Below are positions 15,001-30,000 of a stretch of DNA of 64,000 nucleotides, piece after piece. The position numbers and the translations under genes are program-made. Below the pieces are notes generated by a model. The model was not told the DNA's origin. It saw only the letters and a list, made by a program, of their open reading frames with translations, and did no database searches. Numbering within the stretch: position 1 is the stretch's first letter; every line of letters begins with the position of its first letter. This DNA is from Anaeroplasmataceae bacterium (GTDB taxonomy: Bacteria > Bacillota_I > Bacilli_A > Acholeplasmatales > Anaeroplasmataceae): the NCBI GenBank assembly GCA_029057785.1, contig JAIDZC010000038.1, forward strand, positions 1 through 64,000, given 5' to 3'.

Positions 15001-18000
15001 TGAAGAAGAACCATCAATTTCATCTTATGTGAAGGTTGAACAATCTGATGGTACATTCAAGTTCTATGAAACTACAGAGACTGCTTATGAGACTCTTGAA
15101 GATTTACTTTCAGCTCAAGAAAGTACTAAAGATATCGTTTGGGATATTCATGAAGAGAATGGTGCACAATACATTTATGAACCATCTAAGAAATTTATAA
15201 CCCTATACGATTTACAGATTGCTTATGGTGAACAAGTAGTTTACTTCCGTGTTGAAAATGAGGAATTATATGATGAGAATACTATTCAATATTTAAGAAT
15301 TCCTACTTACACAAGTACTATTGGTAATTATGCATTTGCAAACTGCAAGGCTTTAGAGACTGTATTATTTATGGGAACTTCAACACTTCCTACAAATGCT
15401 ATGGGAAATAAGTGGATCTTTGAAGGTGAAGAAGTAGATATACTTACTTCAATGTCAAATAGTGTATTTAGACATTGTAGTTCTTTAGCAAATCTTGTTT
15501 GGGGTTATGATAATTTAGAATACGATAATGGATTTGTAAATAACTCTTATGGTATTAAGTTCGATAATCATATTACATCATTAGGTGAGTATTCCTTCTA
15601 TAACACAGGTGGAACTACAGTTACAATTCATGAGAATATTGAATCTATTGCAACACATGCATTTGCAAGTAGTGCAAAGGTTCAAAAGATTGTATTGGAA
15701 AATGAACTAATCGGTGCACATATGTTTGATAACTGTGATACATTAGAAGAGGTAACTATTCCAGTTCAAATCACAACTGTTGGAAATTATGCCTTTGCAA
15801 ATTGTGATATGTTAACAAGAGTAGATGTTCAAAATGCAGTTATCGGTAATTATATGTTCTACAAGTGCTTGAAACTAAAGAATGTAGATACAGAATATAT
15901 TTCAAACAATGGTGTTAAATACACTGAAAAGTTAGAAGAAATAGGCTATGGAGCATTTAGTGGATGCAGCAATCTTGAAAGTATGACATTACCATTTATT
16001 GGTAAGAGTGCTTCTTCAAATGATACATTTGAGGGATTATTCGGTTATATTTTTGGACATACTCAAGTGGCTGGTTCTTATGCGGCTAAACAAACTTATA
16101 CTTTAGGTGCTGTTTCAAAGACAGTTCCTGTATGTAAGAATGATATTTGTACAACAGAGACTATTTCTGCTTCAGGAGTACAGAACGGATTTACATTCTA
16201 TATTCCTACAAAGTTAAAGAGATTACATATTACAACAATCACTTCATTAGGCTTTGGTTGTTTAATGGATGTTCAAATTGCAAGTATATCTTGGGATGCA
16301 ATTACTGAAATTGGTGATTACGCATTCTATGATGCTGACGGTGTTCAATACATCAATAGTGGTTCTAATTTAATCAATGAAATTTTGATTGAAAATGTAA
16401 CAGCTGTTGGTAATTATGCATTTGCAAATATGGATAGAATTGATAAGGTAACCTTACCAGTTAGTCTTTCTGATGCAAGTCAAATTGGCGACTATGTATT
16501 TGCTTACAATGGTCAGCTAGACACAATCGACATTCAAAACAAGATCTTGGGCGATCATATGTTTGATAGCTGTGCTACATTAGAGGAAATCAATATTCCA
16601 GCAGATGTAGATACAATTGGCACACATGCCTTTGCAAATTGTGCTACATTAAATGTCTTGAATTTAAATAACCATCTAGTTGGTGAATATATGTTCTTCA
16701 ACTGTGATTCCTTAGTTAATGTTGAGATTCCAAATAATATTTTAACAATTGGTTATGGTGCATTTGGTGCATCTAACAACATTACATCTATGAAGCTTCC
16801 ATTCACTGGTAAGCATGCATATGATGCTAATGGAAATAAGTTTGAACATCTATTTGGATATATCTTCGGTCATAAGGATGATGCAGTAGAAAGTATGTAT
16901 AAGATTTATCAAACCTATGGTTCATCTGCAGTTTCTCAAACTGTAAATGTTGATGTGGATGCAACAACAACATTAAATCCACAATATACATTCTATTTAC
17001 CAAAGGGATTATCTCGTGTAGAAATTACAAATGGTACAATTCTTGGTGAATATGCATTTGTTAATGTAGATGTTCATAGTGATGATGAAGAATCTAAGTT
17101 AGATACAATTATTCTTCCTGAGGGTCTTCTAGAAATTAAGGAATATGCATTTGATAATTGTAACTTACTAGCTAGCATTAATATTCCTAAGTCTGTTGGT
17201 TCTATAGAAAGATACGCATTCAAGGACTGCTTGTCTATGAAGACAATCAACTATAACCCACAAACTGTAGGACAACAAAATTATAAGTTAACTTCAATTT
17301 CTGAAGGTACATTCTATAACTGCTATAGCTTAGAAGAATTAGAGATTTTACCTACTATTCGTGTAATTGGCGATTATGCGTTCTACAATTGTAAGAATGA
17401 AATGGTAACTGATGTAGTTGTTCATGAGCTTGTAAAAGAGATTGGTTATGGTGCATTTGGTGGCTGTATTAACCTTGAAAATATCACTTTACCATTCGTT
17501 GGTAAGCGTGCTTATACTGAGGATAAGACAGAAAAAGAAGAATTATTTGGCTGGATCTTTGGCGAGAAGAGAACCATCTTCCCTATCTTATATACTTCTA
17601 ATACAAATAATTATCCTGAATACAATGCAGTAACTCAAAATGATAGTGATTTAAATCGTTATATCTTCTACATTCCTAAGAAGTTAAAGACTGTAACCTT
17701 AACAAACGCAGAAACGATTGGTGCTTATGCATTTATTAATGTTTCTCAATTGACAAATGTATATCTACCTGATAACTTAATTAAGATTAAGGAACATGCA
17801 TTTGAAAATTGTCAAGGATTATTAGAAATAACAATTCCTTCTAAGGTTACAACTATCCTAACAGAAGCATTTAAGAATTGTACTTCATTAGGTACTGTAA
17901 ATTTCAAAACAAATGTAATAGAAGAAATTTCAAAACGTCTATTCTATAATTGTACTTCATTAACTACAGTAAATAGCGTAGATAATAATGGAAATAATCT

Positions 18001-21000
18001 TCAACAACAGTTCCCACAAAGCGTTACAAAGATTAGTGAACAAGCTATGTTCAATTGTAAGTCTTTACCTAACTTCATTGTTGGTGAGCATATTGAATCC
18101 TTAGAAGCTGGCATCTTTGGTGGCTGTATTGAGTTAACTGAGCTTACTCTTCCATTCATAGGCGCAACTAGAACAGCTGCTCCTAAGGCAGGAGAACCTA
18201 CTGATGAAACATTTGGATATATCTTCGGATACTATGTTACTGAATTAGGTGAATTAAATAACTTTACAAATATTCAAAATTATACGAGTCTATATGTTGC
18301 AAATCAAAATGGTAATGCTTACTATATTCCTACTAAGCTTGCTAAGGTGACTGTAACAGATGACAGTGATATTCGTGCATATGGCTTTGCAAATGTAAAC
18401 AAGCTTCAAACAATTGTTTTACCAAATGATGGTTACCATTCTGTTACTGGAGCTGAAGAAGCATTTACAGAGATAGGAGCACATGCCTTTGAAAGCTGCA
18501 GCGAATTGGTTCGAGTTGTTAATACTAACTCTGACTTAACTAAAGCTGAAATTGAGCTTCCAGAGACAATAACAACAATTGGTGATTATGCATTTAATGA
18601 ATGTGTAAAATTACCTTATATGATTTTCCCTTCTGAAATTACTACAGTAGGCAGCTATGCATTTAGAAACTGTGTAGAGCTTCAAGAAGCAATTTTTGAG
18701 GGTAATAAGATTGATACTTTATCTGAAGGAGTATTCTATAACTGTATTGAGTTAAATGAATTCAACTTCCCTACAAGTATTCTACATGTTAAATCATATG
18801 CATTCTATAACTGTATTGATTTAGATGAAATTACAGTTCCAAAGAATGTTCTTGATATTGACTATGCAGCATTTGGTGGATGTCATAACTTAGTAGAAAT
18901 GACTATCCCATTCGTAGGACAAGATAGAGAAGACGATCAGAATAGTAATGCAACGGCCTTTGGTTGGATCTTTGGTGGTGTAGTTGTTGGTCATTCAATC
19001 AATACTCCAAGTGCTCTATATGAGGTTAGACAGAATACTAGAACTCATCTAGTGCCTACTAAGCTAACTAAGGTTACCATTACTGACGTTGACACTATTG
19101 TAGACAATGCATTTATTAATGTATCTAAGTTAGAAACTGTAATTCTACCTAAGGGATATGGTTATGCTCCACATCCAGCAGTTACAGATGCTGCTGATCA
19201 AAAACCATTCGTTAGAATTGGTTCATCCGCATTTGAAAACTGTACATCTCTAACTGTTATTACAGATGGAGAAACATTAGCAGATGGTAGCTACATTAAT
19301 CAGTTCCCTGTAACTACAACGACAATTGAAAGTGGTGCATTTAGAAACTGTTCATCTTTACCTACAATTATCATTACAGAGAATGTAGAAGAGATTGGTG
19401 ATTATGCATTTGAAAAGTGTAGTGTCTTAAATAATGTATTATTCAAGACAAGAGAACTTGAAGCAATTAATGAGGGCGTATTCTATGATTGTTGTGCATT
19501 AACAACAATGACATATTTAAATGAATCTGGTCTAGAAGTAGGAGATGAGAATGTTATTACAATTCTTGATACTATAACTAGTCTTGGTTCTGTAGCATTC
19601 TATAATTGTTCAAGTGCTACTACAATCATTGTTCCTGAAAATGTAGATACAGTAGGATATAAGGTATTTGGTAGATGTATTAATTTGAATAGCTTAACTA
19701 TCCCATTTGTAGGTGATGTCAATACACATCCTTGTGATTATACGGATAAGGCACTTACTTATGATGGATCTAATAAGGTATTAGGTTACCTATTCGGATT
19801 TACTTCTGAACCACAAGAGGGTATGCATGAAATTAGACAGTATTACAATGCTACTCAGTATGTTGATGCTTATATACCTACAAACTTAACTGAAATGGCA
19901 TTAACGAATACAGAAGTAATTCATTATGGTACATTCTATAATGTAGATACAATTACAACAATTACTCTTCCAAGCAACTTGAAGGTTATTGAAGGATATG
20001 CGTTCTACAATGATAATGTTGACCATATTAGCAGTCTTACTACAGTAATAGGAGATATGAATGAATCTCTAACTACTATTGGTGAGCATGCATTTGAAAA
20101 CAATATCGTATTAAAGCAATTCAACTCTGATGAGGATAGAGTGATTATTCCTAATAAGGTTATTACTTTAAATGATTATGCTTTCAATAATTGTAACGCA
20201 ATCACTTATCTTGAAATTCCTGAATCTGTTGGTACAGGTGATGGTGTTGTAGGTGAGTATGTATTTGCTGGTACAGACAGTCTAGCAGAACTTGTGATTA
20301 AGAATCATTGGATTGGTGCTCACATGTTTGATAACTTAGATAATTTCCCTGATGATTTCAGATATGAAAATGTCTATGAATATCCAAAACTAGCTGAAGT
20401 AACAATTCCAGCTTGTGTAACAAGAATTGATGAGTATGCCTTTGCAAATAATGAAAAACTATCTAAGGTTAATATTTATAACAAGGTTCTTGGTGATTAT
20501 CAGTTCTATAACTGTCCAAGATTAACTTCTATTCAAATTCCTGATAAAGTTGAACACATTGGTGAAGGTGCATTAGGAGATTGTATTAGTCTAGTTGAAA
20601 TTTGGATTCCATTTGTTGGTGAGCATGCATATACAGCTGATGGCAGAAATGCAGTATTAGGTTATATCTTTGGTACTAAGTCAAAATATAGTGATGCTGT
20701 TTCTGAACAAGGTGCATATGTTGTTGCAACAGAACAAATGATTGGTTCAGGTTCAACAGAGACATTCTATATTCCAACAGCATTAAAGATTGTTCATGTA
20801 ACAAACGATAAGGCAATTGGTTATGGTGCATTTAGTAACTGTGCAGGTTTAACTACAATTACATTAAGTGAAGAGCGTATTAGTGATGATGCAACTTCTG
20901 GTTACTTTGAAAGTATTGGAGATTATGCATTTGCTAATTGTGAAAGCTTAGGTATGAAGGTGTTAGACCCAACTCAATATACTGAGCTTGGTTACTTTGA

Positions 21001-24000
21001 ACTTCCAAATTCTACATCTTACCTAGGAGCATATGCATTCAAGGATGCTCATGCTTTACCGATGGTAATTTATGGTGGTAGTGCACTTAAAGAAATTCAA
21101 GAGGGTACCTTCTATAATGCTTACAGTTTAGATACTCTTGCAAGAAATGATTCTAACCCTGCAAAGATTGTAGATGTTTGGGATTCTATTGAAAATATTG
21201 GTGCTAAGGCATTCTTCAACTGTGAATCAATCACTGAAATTAGTGTTGGTATTAAGAATGTTATGATGGTTAATACAATTGGTTATGCAGCCTTTGCTGG
21301 ATGTATAAGCCTAGAAAAAATGACTATTCCATTTGTTGGTAAACAAAGAGTAGCAGTAGAAGAGTCAGCACATTCTGAGGAAACAATCTTCGGTTGGTTC
21401 TTCGGTTCAACTTCAATTGCATCAGAATTGAAGAATAAGATAACTCCTATTACACAACATTATAGTGAGTTAGGTACTTATAATGCTTATATACCTACTT
21501 CAATTAAGGAAGTTAATATTACAAACTCTTTGATTATTCATTATGGTGCATTCTATGATGTTGATTCTATTACAACAATTACTCTTCCTGTAAATATTGA
21601 ACGTATTGATGATTATGCATTCTATAGTATGAATCGTCTTGCTAAAGTAAATTATGGTGAAGATATAGTAGCTAAGAAGCTTGCTCATATTGGTGCTTAT
21701 GCATTCTCTAGATGTATTAGTTTAGAAGGCTTCACTCTTCCAAAGGCACTTACATATCTAGGAGAAGCAGCATTTGCTGAAGATAGAAGTTTAGTTTATG
21801 CAAACTTCGAAGATTACAATGATGTAATGCTACCTTCTATTTTAGATAAGACATTCTATAAGTGTACTGCGTTAAATGAAATGAATTCTAGTGCAGATTA
21901 TACAGTTCGTATTCCAGCTGCAATTAAGCTTATTGGAGAATCTGCATTTGAAGAGTGTACTGCAATTGAAAGTGTATATATCAATACAGTAGAAAGAATT
22001 TTAGACCGTGCATTCTATAAGTGTACTGCTATGGAACAATTAACTCTAACTGCTGATATTGATAATCCAGTGTTATACGCTATTGGTGAGGAAGCATTTA
22101 GATATTGTACTTCCTTAGAGGCTGTAATCGTTCCAGCAAGTGTTGGTGATCCAACAAAACCATTAGCCTTCACAGGAGACTACGCATTTGCAAACAACAT
22201 TAGTCTTACATCTTTAGAATTACGCAATATTGAGTTGAGTAGTCATATGTTTGATACAGCTTCAAGCTTAACACATGTTGTAATCCCAGCTTCAATTGAA
22301 AAGGTTGGTACACATGTATTTGCAAACAGTGGTATTGTGAGCATTGCTGCTTCAGATTTACTAAACAAAGAGATTGGAGAATATATGTTCTACAATAATA
22401 ATGATTTAGTATCTGTTGAAGTTCCTGCACACATTACTAAAATTGACTATGCGGCATTCGGTGGTTGTGCAAGCATTGAAGAAATGACATTACCATTTGT
22501 TGGTGCACGTGCATATACAGCAGATTCTATTGAATCATTATTCGGATATATCTTCGGTCATAATGTTGAATCAGATATGATGCTTGTATATCAAAATCAT
22601 TCAGATAAGGCTGGTGTAAAAGCTACAGTTCGTGATAAGAATTCTAGAACAGTAGAAATATTAAGTGCATATGGATTCTATCTACCATTTGGTTTAAAGA
22701 GTGTTACTCTTCTAAATACAGTGAATACAATTGGTTATGGTGCATTTGAAAATATGGAAATGCTTGAAAATGTAATCTTCAGTGAACAGGGAAGTTCTAC
22801 AAATTCTGGTATAACACTTGAGACTATTAAAGATAAAGCATTTAAGCACACAGGATTATTATCTGTGATTCTTCCAGCAACAGTGAATGTATTAGGTGCA
22901 GAAGCATTTATGAATTGTAGCGATTTAGCTACAGTAAGCTTTGCAGGAAAGAATATCATAGTAATTAATGATTCAACATTTGAAAACTGTACATCATTAA
23001 AATATTGTGATGGTACAAATGAATTTGTATTACATGATGAGATTGCTCGTCTTGGTAATAAAGCATTTAAGAATACAGGTATAGAAACAATTGTTGTTCC
23101 AGCAAGTGTATTATCTGTTGGTGAATCTGTATTCGAGCATTGTCAAGATTTAGTAATTGCTACAATACTAAATGATGTAAATGGTAAAGCAATGTTTAAG
23201 GATTGTATCAGCTTAGATACAGTTACCTTCCATAAGGCTACTACTGTAAACATCATCAGTGAAGAAATGTTTATGAATTGTGAATCCTTAACAGAAATTC
23301 AAATTCCAGTAACTGTTGAACTGATTGATTCTTATGCATTCTATGGTGCAAGCCTAGAATCTCTTGATATACCTGAAAATGTTGAGACAATTGAATCTTA
23401 CGCTTTAGGTTATAATAATTTCAAAGAATTAGTTATTCCTACAAATGTTAAGAAGATTGGTTATTCAGCATTAACAGGATGTGGTGATTTATTGAAGTTA
23501 AAGCTTCCATTCATTGGAACAAATGCTCCAGATACTATAGCTTATAGCACACAATCTGATTCAGAATCACTATTCGGATATATCTTCGGTAGAACTCCTT
23601 ATGATAAGGGTGTTAAAGTTCACCAATTCATGGAAAGATATGTTGAAGCTTCTTTGAATGATCCTGCTGGTCATACTGAAAAGATTCCATTCTTAAATGA
23701 ATTTGGTCAAACTGCTACTTATGAAGAAGAAGGACAAACAATTTATGGTGAAACCTTCTATATTCCATTCGGATTAGCTAAGATTGAGTTCTTTGATAAT
23801 TTCGATAAGATTACAAATGGTGCTATGTCCGGTTTAACAACAGTTTATGATGTTAAGCTACCATACCACATTAAAGAGATTGAAACTGCTGCGTTCAGTG
23901 GTGGTATCAACCTAAGATATATTGATATGCCTAAACCAGCTATCATCTTACATGAAGCAGTATTTGAAAATATGTATGAAAACCCTGAAGAAAATGAAGA

Positions 24001-27000
24001 GTTCTTCATCACAGCAAGCTATGATGTAAATGGTGATAATTTCCCTGAGGGTTGGGTAACAGGTAAAACTATTCCAGTACCTAAGAGATGGCATACTAAG
24101 TATCTAGTAATTTATGAAGAATATGCAGATATCTTCACATATGATTATGATTATGAACATAAGACCTTCCGTATCACTGGTTATACAGAAAATATGCCAG
24201 AGCATGTATTAACACATCGTGATTCTACAGGTAGATTCATTCTTCGTATTCCAGAGACAAAGAATCTACGTCCAATTGTAGAAATTACAGATGAAGCATT
24301 CCTAGATTACTTTGATAATATTCCTGAATATCTTGCTGAATTCAGTAAGAAGTATTCTGATGTCAAATCAGCAGAGCAATTCATGATGAATGGTATTATG
24401 ATTGCAAGAAATGTATCTAGAATTGGTGATAATATTATTACTGGTGGAGATGGTTTCCAAGTATTTGTTTGCAGAACTTCTGAAACAGAAATTTCTTTAA
24501 ATGAAATTGGCAATGGAGTTGAACAAGAAAACAACTACATTGGAGATGAAGCTCGCTGGATGCAAAAAGGTCTAGTGTACTATGGAGAAGATAAAACTTG
24601 GACACTTGCCGATAGAGAAATGTTCCAAATTCTATTGAGTTCTACAGCTATCAGTTTAGACTTGAATAGTCAAGCAGGATTAGAATACAATGAGGATGAA
24701 GGATATTACATCATCTATGCTGGTGAGGACTTCACTCCAAATCCAGTAATTGAATTTGATGTGAATAATCCAAATACTGTTCAAGTTGCAGGAGCAGCTC
24801 TTCCTGAGTATGCATTAACTGTTCCTGGTAAATATGGCGATTTCCGTTCATATTACTGGAATAACCAAAATGTATCCTATGATGCAGATGGAAATGTTAT
24901 TTCCAATGCATGGGTATATGTATTTACAAACAATACAACTATATTTACAAATCGTCCAGTAGCATCATTAGATGTTGATGCAGACTTATGGTGTTCTGAG
25001 ATTATGAATTATGGTTGGGGCTTTGGCTATGTTGAGGATGGAGCAAAGATTTCCTTCAAGATTGTTCAAAGAGAATTAATTGTTAATGTAACTGATTCTC
25101 AAGAATTTGAAGAAGGAGAAATTTGGGAAAATACTGACTGGTCAAGCAATAATACAGCTGTTAAAATTGAAAACTTTGCAACAGCTGGAGAAATGTTCAA
25201 TGGTGATATGCGTCTTAATGCATTAAACCCAACAAAGTCTGAGGTATTGGTTGATGAAGAAACAGGTGAAGTTATTGCTTACACTGATGCTGCAAATCAA
25301 TTTACTTGGGCAGAAAAGTATACGATTACAAAGAATGGTATAGATTTAACAAGTAACTATTATGTAACATTTAATATGGCTGTTACAATCACACCAAAAA
25401 CTGTAATGGTTGCATGGGCAAGAATGAATACAGAATTCGATCTAAGTCGTAGATTTGTATTACCTATCGCTTCAGTAACCTTGAAGCCAGGCTATGATGC
25501 ATATGAGTTATGTCCATTAACTGTTGACCTAATTAGCCGTGGTGAAACAATTTATTCATATCAATGTACATCAAATTATATGACTGCACAAATTGAATTT
25601 GCTACTGCAGGTAGTTATTTGGTTGTAGCTTCTACAACATCTAAGAACTACACATTGATTAATGAAAGAAATGTATTTATCATCGAATTAATCACTGTAG
25701 ATACACCAGTTGTATTTGATCAACTTGTATTTAATCAATTTGAATACATAAATGTAACAATTAGTAATCTATTTGACTACTTTGCTGATCCAGAATGTAC
25801 AGATAGAATTGCATATGTTGAAGATGGCGCTTCTGAAGAGGAAATCGTTGCAAGCTTCCACAATGCAATTTATGAAACAATCTTAGGTGATAAGGAAAGA
25901 CTAGAAGTTGGTGTTTACACTGTCTTTGCAAGACTAAGAGATCAAAACAATTATCAATGGCGTGATTATCGTGCTCCATTATATAGAGAAGATATTTACG
26001 AAATGAAGATAAGAGTTGTTGAAGCTCCAGTTAGAGTGGATTTAACTGATGCAGAATTGACATATCAATTCGATAAGGATGAGTTAAGCTACTCTGTTGC
26101 AGAAACTGTTGATGATGTATACAATGTTGCATTTAATATTACAGTTCCAAATGTTAAGGGGCAATATTCTTACACTGATTTTGCAAGTCTAATTGGTACA
26201 ATTAATGGTGAGGACATTGAATTGAAAGAAGATGGCTTCTATTATACAAAGAATTATCGTTTAGTATTAAGTGGTAATATCAATGTAGTTTATCCATCTT
26301 TAGACAATATGATTGTTTCAGATACTCAAGGTGCTACTTATGATAGTACTATTGAAATTGTTGATGAGGCTGAAATTGAAACAGGCTCTATTATAGATAC
26401 ATATGTAGAGTCAAGAGCTCATGATATTCAGATTATAACTGGTAATCCACAAACTCAAATTCAATTCAGCTTAGATAACGAAATTTGGACTCCAGCTGTA
26501 GCTGGTACTGCCACAACAGAATATGGCTTCACTGAAGCAGGCATTTATACAATTTACTTCAAGGTAACTTGTCCTAACTTTAAGGATCGTATTGGTACTA
26601 TTACATTACGTATCAACCGTGCTCAAACAAGTATAGAACTTGAAAATGCTGATGACTTAAGTAAAGTTTATGATGGCTATGCAGTTGAACCAAAATATAC
26701 TGTAACTGGTAGTCAAAATGATGCAATAGTAACATATCATAAGGAAATTTCAGCAGATGATTCATCAGCTGCTGGAGCAATCCAATATAATGGCAAGTTA
26801 TATAGCTTTGCTGGATTTGAAGCAGCTGTTAACGCAGGAAGCTGGTTAGTTCGTGTATTAGTTGATACAGATGATAACTACCAAGGCTCTGTTGTTTATG
26901 CAAACTTCATTATTGAACAAAAGCATGTTGATATTACATTCAATGAAGAATATAAGTATTCTATTCATAATAAATATGATTATAGTACGACTATTCAATT

Positions 27001-30000
27001 AAATGAGGAAGAAGCTACATATTCCTTCTCATTCGAACTTATTCCAAATACTGCAGGACAATCTTATTCTCTTGCAGCAAATGATTTACGTATCATTGCT
27101 GAAACTCGTAAGGTACTTTTAGGAGAACAAGTACTTGGTCTTGAAAACTTCGATATCAATTATGATATTACAGCAGTTATTCTTAAGGCTGAAGCTGATA
27201 TCCTATTAATTCCTGATGATAAGGCAAAGGATAAAGAATTTGATGGTGCTGAATATGCTAATCCATCTATTAGCACAAATTCAACAGCAGAACCAAGCTT
27301 TGATTACTATACAGTAAATGAATATGGTGTTAGAACTCATATAAATGGTAATCCAGTAGATGCAGGTAGTTATGTATTAGTAATTTCCTTCGAAGAAACA
27401 GAAAATACTTTAGCTGTATCTAAGGAATACACATTTGAGATTACTCCTAAGAAGTTATATATCCAATCTGGTTCACTAAGCCTAGATTATACAGGAGATG
27501 TTGTTCTTCCTGAATTCAAGGTGACTGGTGATATATTAGGTCAATATGAATTAATTGTTGAACTTGCAGATGGTTATGATGGTATTACTGTTGGAAATCA
27601 AATGGTAAATATTCAATTAAAAGAAAATGCATCTAATTATCTTCTTAATATGTATTCAAGAGAATATAAGATTGTGAAGAAAACAGTAGCAATCAGATAT
27701 TCTGAGCGTATGCCTATTAGTGGAGAAAATTGGTATAAGGATTTATCTGACTTCAATAGTTTATTACCTGAGGGTATGACATTTGTTGGTCATTTAGAGA
27801 CAGTAAATAGCACAGTGGGTACTTATACAAGAGTTCCACAGCATATTAGAGTTGTTGATTTAGACATTCTAGATGCAACTGGCACAAGTGTATTGAGCAA
27901 CTTCACAGTAAGCTATGCATTAACTATCAATATTACAAATCCATTAATTGAACATGAAGTTAAGGATGCAACATTAGTTGATGGTGTATGGGAACTTTCA
28001 GTTCCTTACGATACAGAACTTCATTATGCAATTGTTGAACCAGCAATTGAAAATGCTTCAGTTCTATATATCGTTCAAGGTACAAGAACTACAAACCCTG
28101 CTTCCTTCCGCAATACTGTAGATACAGAGATTACTTATATCATTACAGCTCCTAATTATGAAACTACAACTGGTACAATTCACTTTGTGATTTCTCCAGT
28201 TCAACTAGAATTAGAGTTTAAGAATGTAGAAGTAAATGAAGAAGGAAATCCAACAGGTAGATTATATGATGGATACAATACATACTTAGAGTATACTATT
28301 ACTCCATTCTCTGTACCTTCTATCTTGACATTCTACAGAAATGGTAAGATAGCATTTAATACAACTGAAATAGGTGTTTATACAGTAGAAATTGTTGTAA
28401 AAGATACAATGAACTATTTCGGATTTGTAAGAACATTCGAATATGAGATTTCTAGAAATGAAATGCCTTTAGATATTCTTGCTTCTTACGCTATACAACC
28501 ATTTACAGGTAGACCTGTTGAGAATCCTAAAGTATTAGCTCCAATCGAAATAAATGAAGATAATGCAACATTTACATATTATGATGCAGCAGGTAATGAA
28601 TTACCTTCTAAGCCTGTAAATGTAGGTAAGTACTCTGTAACAATCTCTGTAGAGGGTAATGAATATTACTTACCAACAACAAAGAACTTTGCATTTGAAA
28701 TTATTGAATCCTCATTAGTTGTATTCTGGGAAGGTGAGTCAACCTATTACTATAATGGCCTAGCTCAACATCCAACAGCTTATACATTTGATTTGAATAA
28801 TCATCGTATTGAATTAGAAATCACATATGATTCTCTAGGTCAACCAATATTAGCTAAGAATTATGTAGCTACAGCTGTTCTTCCAGAAGGCTTTGAAAAC
28901 TATAAGGTAGTAAATAATTCATTTGAATTCAAGATTTTACCTCGTAATATCAATGTATTAATCTTCAATGATTACGTATTAGTTGCTGATACTGATTATA
29001 CAGCACAGATTACTGAAGCAAGTAATTTAGCTTCAGGAGATATCATTACTCTTGAATATCGTCTAGCAGCTGCTAAGCGTATTCGTGGTAGTGTATATAA
29101 TAGCATTAATGATATCATAATTGATCACTTAGCAATTTTATCAGGTGATGAAGATGTTACAGATTCTTATGCAATTCATTATAGTGTTCATTTAGAAGTA
29201 TATCTACCTAGAATTGAGTATCAATTTGTTGGTGCTGAATTTGATGGTCTAGAATATGTATATAAGAAGGATTATGATGGAATTGCACTTACTCCAGAGC
29301 TAGAGGTATTCACTGAGGCAGCTGAAGGAGAAGAATTAATCATTGAATTTAATCCAGTTGACTTTATTGATTCTGGTAAGTATTCTCTTCCTTATAGAAT
29401 CCGTATCGGATATTATGAGGATGATCAATTCATTCTTACTCATGAACCAGTTATGGGTACAGTTCGTGTTAATATCGATCGTATTGAATACAAGATTGAA
29501 GTAACAGAAGAATTGTCTAAGCCTTATGATGGAGTACAAGTATTCCCTAAGATTTCTGTAAATGACATTATGAGAAGTGATGCTGAATTCCACTTCCCAT
29601 GCTTCATTGACTTCTATCAAAGTGATATATTGTTAGATGGAGCTCCTGTAAATGCAGGTAAGTATACAATCGTTATCACAGTTTATTCTTCTGGTAACTA
29701 TAAGACAACACAATACTCATTAGAATTTGAAATTTCAAAGGCTATGAGTGGAATTACATTAAATAATGATGAAACCAGTCTATATGATTATACTAAGCAA
29801 TATAATGGTGAAGCATTCACTCATGCAGTTAGAGGTACAAACAACTCTGCTAACCTACAATATGAGGTTATCGGTGATGGACATGTTGAAGTATGCTACT
29901 TTGATGCAAATGGTCAACGTATTTCTGCTCCTGTAAATGCTGGTATCTACTATGTTCAATTTGTTGTTGATGAGACCTTAAGCTATCAAGCTTATGTATC

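Larger units (their letters stand above)
2..23960 (+). repeat. LRR_5 (BspA-type) leucine-rich repeat array of the megaprotein
   Basis: Coding repeats of mostly 23 residues (69 bases) follow IGxYAFxxCxxLxxVxIPxxVxx. Copies are clearly related but diverged in protein and DNA, and GCATTCTATAACTGT-like stretches recur. A second class spaced 21 residues apart, with LGxYMFxxCxxL, alternates with the 23-residue class. I judge about 200 or more repeats but did not count them. The Cys ladder, one per repeat, is usual for BspA-type LRRs. Confidence 0.9.
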
